Positions 8,535-17,619 of a DNA stretch of 64,000 nucleotides are shown here, one piece after another (within the stretch, counting starts at the first letter, position 1; every line of letters begins with the position of its first letter). The stretch is from Rodentibacter abscessus (GTDB lineage: Bacteria > Pseudomonadota > Gammaproteobacteria > Enterobacterales > Pasteurellaceae). The stretch lies in the NCBI RefSeq assembly GCF_047160095.1, contig NZ_AP038785.1, positions 620,001 through 684,000 on the forward strand, read 5' to 3'. The position numbers were made by a program, and so were the translations under genes. The notes beneath the pieces were generated by a model. The model was not told the DNA's origin and ran no database searches. It saw nothing but the letters and a program-made list of their open reading frames with translations.

Positions 8535-9116
8535 TTATTTAACGAGCCCCGTAAAGCCCATAAAAGCAAGGGACATTAATCCTGCCGTAATTAAGGCGAT
8601 AGATGAACCTCGAAACGTGATAGGCACATCTGCCGCGATGAGGCGTTCGCGCAGTGCGGCGAATAACACCAAAACAAGAGCGAAACCGAGGGAGGCACCA
8701 AATCCGTAAATGACGGATTCTGTGAGATTGTGTGCCAAATTTACATTGAGCAATGCTACGCCTAAAACCGCGCAGTTTGTAGTGATCAAAGGTAAGAAGA
8801 TACCAAGTAGACGATAAAGTGTCGGGCTGGTTTTATTGATCACCATTTCCGTGAATTGTACGACAACCGCGATAACGAGAATGAAAACTAGCGTACGTAA
8901 AAATGTGGCGTTTAAAGGCTGCAAAATATAATGATCCACTAAGTAAGCACAAAGCGAAGCCACGGTTAAAACAAACATCGTTGCCAACCCCATCCCCACC
9001 GCTGTTTCAATTTTTTTCGATACGCCCATAAAGGGACAAAGCCCTAAAAATTTCACTAACACGAAATTGTTAATCAATGCCGTACCGATAACCAATAAAA
9101 TATAATGTGTCATCAC
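8535..9116 (-). CDS. rnfA: Rnf/Rsx electron transport complex subunit A
   Basis: Integral membrane subunit, homologue of NqrE and RnfE. 193 residues with six hydrophobic segments. The inverted-topology halves carry LVKFLGLCPFMGVSKK (about 21-36) and TNCAVLGVALLNVNLA (about 111-126), whose cysteines ligate the intramembrane iron-sulfur centre in this family. First gene of the rnf operon. Upstream on the minus strand an AT-rich stretch with GATAATAT around 9140 is a plausible promoter. Confidence 0.97.
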   Translation of the reverse strand: MMTHYILLVIGTALINNFVLVKFLGLCPFMGVSKKIETAVGMGLATMFVLTVASLCAYLVDHYILQPLNATFLRTLVFILVIAVVVQFTEMVINKTSPTLYRLLGIFLPLITTNCAVLGVALLNVNLAHNLTESVIYGFGASLGFALVLVLFAALRERLIAADVPITFRGSSIALITAGLMSLAFMGFTGLVK

Positions 9117-9267
9117 TCACCGCCTTTATTTATAAGGGCGATATTATCCCTATTTCTGAACGGGAGAACAATAGGTAATTTGGGGGAGAACCGTTACTTT
9201 TTCTTCGCTTTAAAAATCTTTAATCGTTATTCGGGTAAACATAGCTAGAGCGACAAATAAAGTGCGG

Positions 9268-11409
9268 TCAATTTTGCCGATGTTTTTGAAAATATTCATA
9301 CAGTTGCGGCAACAATTGCGCAATCAAGTTTAGTTGTTGAAACGGTATCGTAAAGGCAGATTTTTCTTTAATTTGAGTTTCATCCCATTGCACTTCTTTG
9401 AGGCTTAATACAATGTTTTCTTGTAATTTATGAAAAACTTCTTGTGGGAGTTTTTCAATATTTTCTAGGGTATATAAGATTTTTTTGGCTGTGGGATAGA
9501 AACCGGATAAAAATTGGGTGTTTTGTCGCAGCTTTGTCATACGATAGCGATAAGAACCGAGTGCCGAGATGTAGCTTAATAGGGAATAGTTCATTTTCAG
9601 TAAATCAAATCCTTCCTGCAAATGGGCTTGATATTTGTGCGGTTCATTATTCATATTGGAAAGTGTGGAACTTAGTGCCGCAGCATATTGATGGGCATTG
9701 CGGCGTGCAATGCGGTATTTTAAGTCATCACTTTTACCAAATTGTAATTGACTGATGATATGTAAAAAATATTGGGCATCACTGTGAATAGCTTGGTGGC
9801 TCACTTTATTTAATTCTAAATACTTCCAATCCGGCCATAAATAGGACACGGCAAACCAAGAGATCGCCGTGCCGATTAAGGTATCCAGTAAACGAGGTAA
9901 CAAAGCGGTTTCTGCACCAAACCCCATTACATCAAAACTAATAAGCACCTGTAAGGTTATGAAAAAGGTGGAGAAGCTATAATTGTTGCTTCGGAAAAAG
10001 AAAAAGAGGGTGCAGGTGAGAACGATTAGACCTAGTTGCATTTCCAGTGTCGGGTTTAAATAAGGCAGTAGTGAACCGACTACAACGCCTAAAATCGTGC
10101 CGATAATTCGTTGGCGTAATCTGGTTTTTGTAGCGGAATAATTAGGCTGACAGACAAAAACTGCGGTAAGTAAAATCCAGTAACCGAGGTTAAATCGGAA
10201 AAATTCCACAATGGCACAGCAGGCGAATACCACGATTGAAAGTCGAACCGCGTGTCGGAAGAGTGGCGATTCAAAGGTGAAATGGCTGAAAATGACGGAA
10301 ACGATGTTTTTTAAACCGGTAATTTGTTCCGTGTGAATGCGGGCGTTTTGTTCATTTTCTGTGGTTTCTTGTTCTAATTGGCGTAACTGATAGTCAATGT
10401 TTTGTAGATTATCCAATAGCGTTTGGATAACTAATAATTGTTCGCTATGTTCAGTGTGTTGGTGGCTATAAAGCTCGAAGGATTGCATTGTTCCGATTAA
10501 TGCTTTTTCTACCCGAGGATTATAGCGGTAAGATCTATTTTCACGCAGACTTGCGGCAATTCCATGACAAGCCTGAGCTTGTAATTCCAGCAATCGTTGA
10601 ATACGGAAAATTAAATCCGTATTTTTGAGTTGTTCGGCGATTTGTTTGTAATCAAAATGGGTGGAATTTGTGCGTTCGTGAATTTCTTGCGCGGTGAAAT
10701 AATAGCGAATCATTCGTTTGGTACGAGTATGCCGATGTTGTCCGCGGATACGATAGAAAAGCGTCGTTCTGGCAAGATTAAAAGCATTGACTACATTGGC
10801 GTTTTTCATCGCAAAATTAAGGTGCTTTTTCTCGATTTCATCTACTTCATCAGGATCAAAAAATTCAGATTTTGCATCCAGATATTCTCCCAAAGCACAA
10901 AAAGCTTTTGCAACGCTTTCTTGCACGGGGCGGTTCGGAAAGAACAGGTACACAACCAGTGTAACAATGCTGTAAAGCGTGGTTCCGATGATAATCAGCA
11001 GTGGATTAATATACCAGTTTTGCACGACATTCGAGGAATAAGTCAGGGTAGTATAAACCGCAATCACCAATGTTCCGAAAGCAATGGTTCGATAGCGTTC
11101 TCCGATAGCTCCTATCATCGTAAAAACAAAGGTGCCGATTGTCATCAATATTAAGTAGGATAAGGCGTTATCAATGTTTAGTTGAACGATGATTGCAGAA
11201 AACGTGAAGGCGATAAGGGTGTAGAAAATGTTTTTCAGTCTGCCGGTTAGGCGGTTATCCAAATCGACTAAACCGCCGGCAATAATCCCCAATATCAAGG
11301 GCATAGATTGGGTAGAAATATCAAAGAACCAAATACCAAGTGCGGCAATATTTACTGCAATGAAGATAGGAATCGCAGCAATGACTTTTGCATTGAGCCA
11401 ATGGTTCAT
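9268..11409 (-). CDS. yccS: YccS/YhfK-type FUSC family membrane protein
   Basis: Inner-membrane protein of the fusaric-acid-resistance-like (FUSC) superfamily. The function of YccS is unproven; an efflux or envelope role is inferred from the fold. 713 residues, normal for the family. Two blocks of hydrophobic segments (about residues 8-170 and 390-520) are each followed by a long helical cytosolic region. Start at 11409 has GAGGAT upstream. Transcribed alone or after the UPF0319 gene, from which it is separated by a hairpin and a repeat element. Confidence 0.85.
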   Translation of the reverse strand: MNHWLNAKVIAAIPIFIAVNIAALGIWFFDISTQSMPLILGIIAGGLVDLDNRLTGRLKNIFYTLIAFTFSAIIVQLNIDNALSYLILMTIGTFVFTMIGAIGERYRTIAFGTLVIAVYTTLTYSSNVVQNWYINPLLIIIGTTLYSIVTLVVYLFFPNRPVQESVAKAFCALGEYLDAKSEFFDPDEVDEIEKKHLNFAMKNANVVNAFNLARTTLFYRIRGQHRHTRTKRMIRYYFTAQEIHERTNSTHFDYKQIAEQLKNTDLIFRIQRLLELQAQACHGIAASLRENRSYRYNPRVEKALIGTMQSFELYSHQHTEHSEQLLVIQTLLDNLQNIDYQLRQLEQETTENEQNARIHTEQITGLKNIVSVIFSHFTFESPLFRHAVRLSIVVFACCAIVEFFRFNLGYWILLTAVFVCQPNYSATKTRLRQRIIGTILGVVVGSLLPYLNPTLEMQLGLIVLTCTLFFFFRSNNYSFSTFFITLQVLISFDVMGFGAETALLPRLLDTLIGTAISWFAVSYLWPDWKYLELNKVSHQAIHSDAQYFLHIISQLQFGKSDDLKYRIARRNAHQYAAALSSTLSNMNNEPHKYQAHLQEGFDLLKMNYSLLSYISALGSYRYRMTKLRQNTQFLSGFYPTAKKILYTLENIEKLPQEVFHKLQENIVLSLKEVQWDETQIKEKSAFTIPFQQLNLIAQLLPQLYEYFQKHRQN

Positions 11410-11444
11410 TTGATTATCCTCTTTATTTTCTATTGATTAATGTA

Positions 11445-11471
11445 AAAAGTGAGCCTTATAAGCTCACTTTT
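11445..11471 (-). terminator. Intrinsic terminator downstream of the UPF0319 gene
   Basis: Stem AAAAGTGAGC (11445-11454) / GCTCACTTTT (11462-11471), loop CTTATAA, with a U-run on the minus strand. Positioned to end the UPF0319 transcript before yccS. Confidence 0.7.
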
Positions 11472-11490
11472 CATCTTAAAGTGCGGTCAT

Positions 11491-11601
11491 TATAGTGAAT
11501 TAAATTTAAAAATGTTGACGAGCGTTGCTACACCTCGCCGTACTGTTTGTACTGTCTTCGGCTTGCAGTTTTTGTATCTATTTTAATTTAATTCCCTATT
11601 A
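11491..11601. repeat. 111-bp inverted-repeat element, second type
   Basis: The ends are imperfect inverted repeats: TATAGTGAATTAAATT on the left and AATTTAATTCCCTATTA on the right. The inner part is GC-richer and contains CTCGCCGTACTGTTTGTACT and GTCTTCGGCTTGC. From memory it resembles short Neisseria elements whose ends read TATAGTGGATTAA. The right end reaches into the stop codon of the UPF0319 gene (11599-11601). Confidence 0.55.
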
Positions 11602-12273
11602 TTTATGAGATTTTGCCCAGTTCAAGAAACGTGTTTGAGTTTCTTTGTCCGCTTGTTGGAACCAATATTGTAATTGTTGTTCCGCCACGTTTTGACCTTG
11701 AACCACTACTTTTCCTTTGGTTGCTTTGCTGTTTGCGGCCCCCGCCGTTGCCATCATAGGCGCTGCCGGTGCTGTTGCTACGGCAAGTGAAGATACTGCG
11801 GCTTTAGCTCCGGAAGCATTGTAACCTGCTAAATCACTTACTACATTAGCGGACGGGAATAAACCCTCTTGTTTTAAAATATCGATTTTAGCCGGAATTT
11901 CTTGTCCGGAAGTTGTTTTTACTGTGATAACCGGTGCTGAATTGAATTTTTCAGCTTCCCTTTTATTACGAATACTTGGTGCGGAAATGACCAAATCTTC
12001 AGTACTACCTTGGAAAGTTACGATAATCGGATTGGACTCAAATAAAGACTGGCTTGAACCTCCACCTACAATTTCACTCACGCGAACGACAACTTGGTGG
12101 GTAGTTGTGTCAGTTACATTGAATGAACGGGTTTCTTTTAAAAGGGATTTATTTGCTTTTTGTCCATCAATAGCTAAAAAATCCATATTCGATGAAGTTG
12201 AAACCATACCGGCAAAAGCGGCAGAGCTTGTCAATAAGGTTGCGATACTAAATGCTATGGTACGTAATTTCAT
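11599..12273 (-). CDS. UPF0319 (DUF2057) periplasmic protein
   Basis: Exported protein of unknown function, family UPF0319/DUF2057 (YccT-like). 224 residues. A signal peptide MKLRTIAFSIATLLTSSAAFA ends at an AxA cleavage site around residue 21. The family core FLAIDGQK ... RSFNVTDTTTHQVVVRVSE is present, and a low-complexity Ala-rich segment (about 165-180) precedes a conserved tail LQYWFQQADKETQTRFLNW. A good ribosome binding site, AAAAGGAG, precedes the ATG. The stop codon sits at the edge of a repeat element. Confidence 0.8.
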   Translation of the reverse strand: MKLRTIAFSIATLLTSSAAFAGMVSTSSNMDFLAIDGQKANKSLLKETRSFNVTDTTTHQVVVRVSEIVGGGSSQSLFESNPIIVTFQGSTEDLVISAPSIRNKREAEKFNSAPVITVKTTSGQEIPAKIDILKQEGLFPSANVVSDLAGYNASGAKAAVSSLAVATAPAAPMMATAGAANSKATKGKVVVQGQNVAEQQLQYWFQQADKETQTRFLNWAKSHK

Positions 12274-12631
12274 TATTACTCCTTTTTACTTGTAAACGAA
12301 ATTGCCGTCTATGCTATGCTAATTTCCGTAAAATGAAAATAGGCAAGTGCGGTTAAAAATGAAAAAGTTTTATAGTATTGTTTTCTATTCTTCTTAGGAG
12401 GCTTTCGGATAACAAAAATGTTATAGGAGAGTAGGATGAGAAAGTAAATTAAGCTGAGATAAGTAAAGTCATTAAATTGTGTTTTTTGTTACAGAAATGA
12501 CTGAGAGATTAAATCATAGTAAGGTTTTGTTAAAAATTAAGCTTTAAAACAACAAGTTAACGAACAACGAGGATATTTACCCCGAGTAATTTTAATCTTT
12601 AAATTATTGTTAAATTTTTGTTTGAATTTAT
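12274..12631. other. Intergenic region between UPF0319 and the pxp operon
   Basis: AT-rich, without a convincing coding frame longer than a dozen codons. It contains one Hin-type USS near 12351 and the divergent control regions. No riboswitch-like structure or clear operator was recognised. Confidence 0.5.
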
Positions 12632-12660
12632 TTGACAATACATAGGCGAAGCGTTAAAAC
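12632..12660 (+). promoter_or_regulatory. Candidate sigma-70 promoter of pxpBCA
   Basis: TTGACA (12632-12637), a spacer of 17 bases, then TAAAAC (12655-12660). A strong Shine-Dalgarno AAGGGGGG follows at about 12683-12690, just ahead of the pxpB ATG. Confidence 0.5.
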
Positions 12661-12693
12661 ACTGTAGTGCTTTCTTCTCATTAAGGGGGGCTT

Positions 12694-13341
12694 ATGCTAA
12701 CCATATCTTATACCAGCGAATTTTCATTATTATGTGCTTTGTCGCCACCTGCGACTTTGTCAAACCAACAACGGCTATGGCAATTTGCAAAATGGAGTGA
12801 GGGGCTGCCGGACGTGCAAGAAGCCGTGGTGGGAATGAATAATCTGACGTTGTTTTTTTTCTCATCACCTGATACGACCATCATCAAAACCTTGCTTGAG
12901 CAATGGGAAGCCCTACAACATCAATCCTTTCAAGACATCGGGCGACTGATTGAAATCCCTGTGCATTATGGCGGCGAAGTCGGGTTGGATTTAGCCGCTG
13001 TAGCTCAATTTCATCGCTGTTCCCCCGAAGAGATTATCCGCCGTCATACCGAGCCCACCTACACTGTTTTTATGATCGGTTTTCAACCCGGTTTTCCTTA
13101 TTTAGGCGGTTTGCCCCACCATTTACACACCCCAAGACACGCCAAGCCTCGTGCCAAAGTGCCTGCGGGAGCAGTGGGGATTGGAGGGGAGCAAACGGGT
13201 ATTTATCCTTTCAGCTCTCCCGGTGGTTGGCAGCTTATAGGGCAAACCTCAATTCCGCTATTTGATGCGAACAAAGAGCCACCTGTATTGCTACAAGCGG
13301 GTGATAAAGTGAAATTTTTTGCAGAGCGTATCGAACTATGA
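12694..13341 (+). CDS. pxpB: 5-oxoprolinase subunit B
   Basis: Subunit of the ATP-dependent 5-oxoprolinase PxpABC, which opens the damage product pyroglutamate to glutamate in the cytosol. 215 residues of the KipI/allophanate-hydrolase subunit 1 type. Family motifs are RLIEIPVHYGGEVGLDL, TVFMIGFQPGFPYLGGLP and GAVGIGGEQTGIYPFSSPGGW. Its stop overlaps the pxpC start by four bases. No Hin-type USS was seen in this operon, unlike the neighbours. Confidence 0.93.
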   Translation: MLTISYTSEFSLLCALSPPATLSNQQRLWQFAKWSEGLPDVQEAVVGMNNLTLFFFSSPDTTIIKTLLEQWEALQHQSFQDIGRLIEIPVHYGGEVGLDLAAVAQFHRCSPEEIIRRHTEPTYTVFMIGFQPGFPYLGGLPHHLHTPRHAKPRAKVPAGAVGIGGEQTGIYPFSSPGGWQLIGQTSIPLFDANKEPPVLLQAGDKVKFFAERIEL

Positions 13342-14267
13342 TTTATATTCAATCTCTTCAAGCCTTTGCTCATATTCAAGATTTAGGGCGTTTGGGTTAT
13401 CGTGGACAAGGTATCGGGCAAGCCGGAGCAATGGATAAGCTTGCCTTAAAAGCAGGCAATTTATTGCTACAAAATGCTCCTGAATGCCCGGCGATTGAAT
13501 TTGCAATGGGCGGTCTTACCCTCACTTTTGATTGTGCCACCCCATTTTGTTTAACCGGGGCATTATGCGAAGCAACCCTTGATAATCAACCGATTTTTCC
13601 TTATTGGCGTTACACGGCAAAGGCCCGCCAAACCTTACATATCAAGCGTATTACCACAGGAAACTATGGCTATTTATGCGTTGCCGGAGGCATAAACGTT
13701 CCGCTCTTTTTGAACTCCGCCAGTACCGATTTAAATGCGAAGTTCGGCGGATTTTACGGGCGTTTATTGAAGAAAGGCGATCATTTAGCCACTGGTAAGC
13801 GTGATACTTACCTTTCCCCGTTAGGCATTGAGCCGATCAATTTTTGTTCGCAAATTCACGCTTTGGTTTCTAGCGAATATGAAGCTTTTGAAGAAACTAG
13901 CCAACAGGCTTTTTGGCAACAGGCGTGGACAATTCAAACGCCTAGTGGACGAATGGGCTATCGCCTGCAAGGAGAAGCCTTGCGGCTGCGTTCAGCCTTA
14001 GAAATGCTTTCGCACGCTGTGCCGATGGGAACGATACAAGTACCGCCCGATGGGCAACCTATCGTGTTAATGGCAGATGCTCAAACTACAGGAGGATACC
14101 CGAAAATCGGCTGTGTAATACAGGCGGATTTAGGCAGACTGGCACAACAAGCGGTCGGATCTTCTGTACGTTTTACCCAAGTAGATCGCCAAACGGCACA
14201 GAGATTATCCCAACAAGATGAGCTCTATTTAGACAACATTAGGAGAAAAGCAAATGCAACACGTTGA
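13338..14267 (+). CDS. pxpC: 5-oxoprolinase subunit C
   Basis: Second catalytic subunit of PxpABC (KipA/allophanate-hydrolase subunit 2 family, often labelled biotin-dependent carboxyltransferase domain). 309 residues. Motifs are IQDLGRLGYRGQGIGQAGAM near the N terminus, NAPECPAIEFAMGG, and QPIVLMADAQTTGGYPKIG near residue 245. Overlaps pxpB by 4 bp and pxpA by 14 bp, so expression is coupled. An exact ACAAGCGGT, the other Pasteurellaceae USS dialect, lies inside at 14147. Confidence 0.93.
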   Translation: MIYIQSLQAFAHIQDLGRLGYRGQGIGQAGAMDKLALKAGNLLLQNAPECPAIEFAMGGLTLTFDCATPFCLTGALCEATLDNQPIFPYWRYTAKARQTLHIKRITTGNYGYLCVAGGINVPLFLNSASTDLNAKFGGFYGRLLKKGDHLATGKRDTYLSPLGIEPINFCSQIHALVSSEYEAFEETSQQAFWQQAWTIQTPSGRMGYRLQGEALRLRSALEMLSHAVPMGTIQVPPDGQPIVLMADAQTTGGYPKIGCVIQADLGRLAQQAVGSSVRFTQVDRQTAQRLSQQDELYLDNIRRKANATR

Positions 14268-14997
14268 TTTAAATGTCGATTTAGCCGAAGGCTGTGGCAA
14301 CGATGAAGTGTTATTACAATTAGTCAGCTCCGCCAATGTGGCTTGTGGTTTACACGCAGGTGATTATCAAGAAATGAACAAGGCAATTCGTTGGGCGAAA
14401 GCGAACCAAGTTGCCGTGGGTGCTCACCCTAGCTTTCCTGATCGAGCCAATTTCGGGCGAACAGAAATGCAACTTGCCCCCGACGATTTGCAAGCTTGTT
14501 TGCGTTACCAACTTGGGGCAATCAAAGCCTTATGTGATGCGGAAGGCGTAAAATTAGCCTATGTAAAACCGCACGGGGCATTATATAACCAAGCGGCTAA
14601 AGATGCGGAGCTTGCAACCTTGATCGTTAAAACGATCAAAGCCTTCGATCCTAATTTAAAGCTGATGGCGTTATCGGGGAGTTTACCGATTCAAATCGCT
14701 CAAGATCTCGGCTTAGGCACGATTTCAGAAGTATTTGCCGACCGTCATTATTTAGCCGATGGTTCACTTGTGCCTCGTTCAAGAGCTGATGCCTTAGTGA
14801 AAGATGAAGATGAGGCGATCCGTCAAGTGTTGCAAATGGTCAAAACCGGCACGGCACAATCCGTCGAGGGGCAGATGATCCCAGTGAATGCCGAAAGTAT
14901 CTGTTTACACGGTGATGGCGAACACGCTGTCGATTTTGCAAAACGCATTGTGGCATCACTCCGTTCACAAAATATCCAAATTATGTCTTGTCGTTAA
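14254..14997 (+). CDS. pxpA: 5-oxoprolinase subunit A (LamB/YcsF family)
   Basis: LamB/YcsF-fold subunit of 5-oxoprolinase, thought to hold the substrate-activating site. 247 residues. The opening DLNVDLAEGCGNDEVLL, the NVACGLHAGD loop, VGAHPSFPDRANFGR and VKPHGALYNQ are all diagnostic. AGGAGAA precedes the ATG. The transporter gene follows after 9 bases. Confidence 0.95.
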   Translation: MQHVDLNVDLAEGCGNDEVLLQLVSSANVACGLHAGDYQEMNKAIRWAKANQVAVGAHPSFPDRANFGRTEMQLAPDDLQACLRYQLGAIKALCDAEGVKLAYVKPHGALYNQAAKDAELATLIVKTIKAFDPNLKLMALSGSLPIQIAQDLGLGTISEVFADRHYLADGSLVPRSRADALVKDEDEAIRQVLQMVKTGTAQSVEGQMIPVNAESICLHGDGEHAVDFAKRIVASLRSQNIQIMSCR

Positions 14998-15006
14998 GGG
15001 GGAAGT

Positions 15007-16191
15007 ATGTCTGCTAACCGTAATGCCCTATTAGGGGCTGCTTTTTTAATGGCAACCTCAGCCATTGGTCCGGGCTTTTTAACTCAAACCGCTACCTTTA
15101 CCCAAACCCTGCTGGCAAGTTTCGGCTTTGTGATCCTGCTCTCTATTTTGCTGGATATTGGGGCTCAACTCAATATTTGGCGAATTATCTCTGTGTCTGA
15201 AAAACGGGCTCAAGACATTGCTAATGAAGTATTGCCGGGAGCGGGATATGTGCTTGCCGTGTTGATTGTAATGGGCGGATTGGCGTTTAATATCGGCAAT
15301 GTAGGGGGAGCCGGTTTAGGGCTAAATATTCTCATCGGCGTTTCGCCCGAAGTCGGTGCTTTGATTAGCGGTGCAATCGCTATCGGCATTTTTATTTTCA
15401 AAGAGGCGGGCAAAGCGATGGATCGATTTGCTCAAATAATGGGGTTTATTATGATTGCTTTAACCCTTTATGTTGCCTTTAAAGCCAATCCGCCTATTGG
15501 TGAAGCGGTTTACCACACTTTTTTACCTGAACAACTGGATGTGATTGCCATCGTTACCCTTGTGGGTGGCACAGTAGGTGGCTACATCACCTTTGCAGGG
15601 GCACATCGTTTATTAGATGCAGGCATTAAAGGGAAATCCGCTCTTAAAGAAGTCAGCAAAAGCTCAATCTCTGCCATTTTAATTGCCTCTATTATGCGGG
15701 TGGTGTTATTTCTTGCGGTGTTAGGCGTTGTTGCACAAGGGGTTAAACTCGATCCGGCTAATCCTGCGGCAACCGCATTTTCCTTTGTCGCCGGAGATAT
15801 TGGGCTTATGATTTTCGGAATGGTCATTTGGGCGGCTTCTATTACTTCGGTAATTGGTGCTGCCTATACTTCCGTTTCTTTTATCACCAGTTTCTCCCCA
15901 AAAATAGAGCAACACAAAAACCGCTGGATTGTAATTTTTATTGCAATATCGACCGCTATTCTCGCCACCATTGGTCGCCCTGCACAGGTGTTAGTCTTTG
16001 TCGGCACACTTAATGGCTTTATTTTACCGATTTCACTCGGCTTAATCTTAATTGCGGCTTACAAGAAATCCATTGTCAAAGATTACAAACACCCCGTTTC
16101 ATTGGCGATTTGTGGTTGGATTGTCGCAATTTTAATGGCGATATTAAGCACGATCACCTTCGTTAAATATCTCGGTTTGTGGTTTTCATAA
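15007..16191 (+). CDS. NRAMP-superfamily transporter linked to 5-oxoprolinase
   Basis: Inner-membrane protein of 394 residues with about 11 hydrophobic segments and APC/NRAMP-like architecture, similar to the YcsG-type protein found beside ycsF genes. The TM1 metal motif DPGN of true manganese/iron NRAMPs reads GPGF here (SAIGPGFLTQT), and the TM6 region reads TFAGAHRLLD in place of the MPH motif. Divalent-metal transport is therefore doubtful. Context suggests uptake of pyroglutamate or a related compound; that is inference. AAGGGGGAA precedes the start. Confidence 0.8.
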   Translation: MSANRNALLGAAFLMATSAIGPGFLTQTATFTQTLLASFGFVILLSILLDIGAQLNIWRIISVSEKRAQDIANEVLPGAGYVLAVLIVMGGLAFNIGNVGGAGLGLNILIGVSPEVGALISGAIAIGIFIFKEAGKAMDRFAQIMGFIMIALTLYVAFKANPPIGEAVYHTFLPEQLDVIAIVTLVGGTVGGYITFAGAHRLLDAGIKGKSALKEVSKSSISAILIASIMRVVLFLAVLGVVAQGVKLDPANPAATAFSFVAGDIGLMIFGMVIWAASITSVIGAAYTSVSFITSFSPKIEQHKNRWIVIFIAISTAILATIGRPAQVLVFVGTLNGFILPISLGLILIAAYKKSIVKDYKHPVSLAICGWIVAILMAILSTITFVKYLGLWFS

Positions 16192-16248
16192 CAGATAGTT
16201 TAAATATAGCACTTGGGGAAAATACTGAAATATATTGAGGAAATGAAA

Positions 16249-16518
16249 GTGACAAAGCAATTTTTTATTTACGGACGTGTACAAGGTGTTGGATTTCGCT
16301 ATTTTACTTGGAAAGAAGCGGAAAAAATAGGTATCAAAGGTTCGGTAAGAAACCGCAGTGATGGCTCTGTGGAAGTGATTGCTCAAGGCAATGAGGCACA
16401 AGTAAGTGCTTTGGCGCAATGGTTAAAAACAGGACCGAAAACGGCAAAAGTGGAACGAGTGATCGTAAATGAACATAGAGAAATTATCGTGAAAAATTTT
16501 TCTATTATTCATCATTAA
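16249..16518 (+). CDS. yccX: Acylphosphatase
   Basis: Small cytosolic enzyme that hydrolyses acyl phosphates. The sequence KQFFIYGRVQGVGFRYFTWK contains the active-site loop GRVQGVGFR with the catalytic Arg, and the conserved Asn is in SVRNRSDGSVEV. About 89 residues from GTG 16249, chosen because GAGGA is seven bases upstream. An ATG at 16243 would add two residues but leaves the ribosome binding site too close; a TTG at 16213 is less likely. Confidence 0.92.
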   Translation: MTKQFFIYGRVQGVGFRYFTWKEAEKIGIKGSVRNRSDGSVEVIAQGNEAQVSALAQWLKTGPKTAKVERVIVNEHREIIVKNFSIIHH

Positions 16519-16588
16519 AATTAACCGCACTTTTGCGAAATTATCGGATTTTGCGTAGAATGTGCCGATTTTTTTATGGGGAGTAACT

Positions 16589-16903
16589 ATGCGCAATCAA
16601 ACCAAAATCCACCTTGAACAACTTCGGCAAACGATGCAGCGTTTAAATTTGTGGCAGGCTATGCCGCCGGCGCAGGAAGCGTTTTTAAGCCAAGAACCTT
16701 TTTCGCTTGATACGATGGCGCCGGAAGAATGGTTGCAATGGGTTTTTATTCCTCGTATGCAGGCGTTATTAGAAAGCGGTGCACCGTTACCGAATCAAAT
16801 TGCGATTTCACCTTATATTGAAGAAGCATTGAAAGAGTTTGATGATCTTACTGTATTGCTTGCTCCTTTAGTTGCATTGGAAGAGTTGTTACAAAATCAA
16901 TGA
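16589..16903 (+). CDS. yqcC: YqcC family (DUF446) protein
   Basis: Small cytosolic protein of unknown function, about 104 residues. The family core is LWQAMPPAQEAFLSQEPFSLD followed by WLQWVFIPRMQALLE. The ATG at 16589 is preceded by GGGGAG at 16578-16583. It overlaps truC by four bases (ATGA), the same yqcC-truC pairing as in E. coli, which suggests a link to tRNA modification without showing its nature. Confidence 0.88.
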   Translation: MRNQTKIHLEQLRQTMQRLNLWQAMPPAQEAFLSQEPFSLDTMAPEEWLQWVFIPRMQALLESGAPLPNQIAISPYIEEALKEFDDLTVLLAPLVALEELLQNQ

Positions 16904-17616
16904 CATTAGAGATTTTATATCAAGACGAGTGGTTGGTTGCCGTGAATAAACCGGCAGGAATGTTGGTGCACCGTAGTTGGTTGGATACCCACGAAACGCA
17001 ATTTGTGATGCAAACCTTGCGTGATCAAATCGGGCAACACGTATTTCCTATTCACCGTTTGGATCGTCCGACTTCCGGTGTATTGTTATTTGCATTAAAG
17101 CCTGAAGTCGCACATTTGATGTGTTTGCAATTTGAGCAAAAGACGGTAAAAAAATCTTATTTGGCGATTGTTCGTGGTTATGTGCAAGAAAACGGGCGTA
17201 TTGATTATCCATTGAAAGTTCGGTTAGATAAAATTGCGGATAAGTTTGCCGAAGAAGGCAAAGAACCGCAAGATGCCGTCACGGATTATGAATGTATAAA
17301 AACCGTTGAAATGCCATATCCGGCAGGGCGTTATACGACTTCACGTTATTCCTTGCTGCGTTTAATACCGCATACGGGGCGAAAACATCAGTTGCGTCGT
17401 CATTGTAAACATATTTTTCACCCTATTTTAGGTGATACACAGTACGGTGATTTACATCAAAATCGTGCATTAGCGGAAAATACGGGAGGCAAACGCTTAT
17501 TCTTACACGCGGAAACCTTGTGTTTTAAACATCCTATTTGGGCGCAGAAGGAAATCATCATTAATGCACCATTAGATGAACAATGGCAAAATTTAATAAA
17601 AATATTCGGTTGGTAA
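16900..17616 (+). CDS. truC: tRNA pseudouridine(65) synthase
   Basis: RluA-family pseudouridine synthase acting on U65 of certain tRNAs. 238 residues. Catalytic motif HRLDRPTSGVLLFAL with the essential Asp near residue 54; KPAGMLVH near the N terminus; the C-terminal LIPHTGRKHQLRRHCKHIFHPILGD is typical of the family. Coupled to yqcC upstream and followed after three bases by the yoaH-like gene. Confidence 0.93.
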   Translation: MTLEILYQDEWLVAVNKPAGMLVHRSWLDTHETQFVMQTLRDQIGQHVFPIHRLDRPTSGVLLFALKPEVAHLMCLQFEQKTVKKSYLAIVRGYVQENGRIDYPLKVRLDKIADKFAEEGKEPQDAVTDYECIKTVEMPYPAGRYTTSRYSLLRLIPHTGRKHQLRRHCKHIFHPILGDTQYGDLHQNRALAENTGGKRLFLHAETLCFKHPIWAQKEIIINAPLDEQWQNLIKIFGW

Positions 17617-17619
17617 ATT

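Noticed and set aside
15007..16191. Annotation as a manganese transporter MntH
   Set aside because: The DPGN and MPH metal-site motifs are missing and the operon context is oxoproline metabolism.
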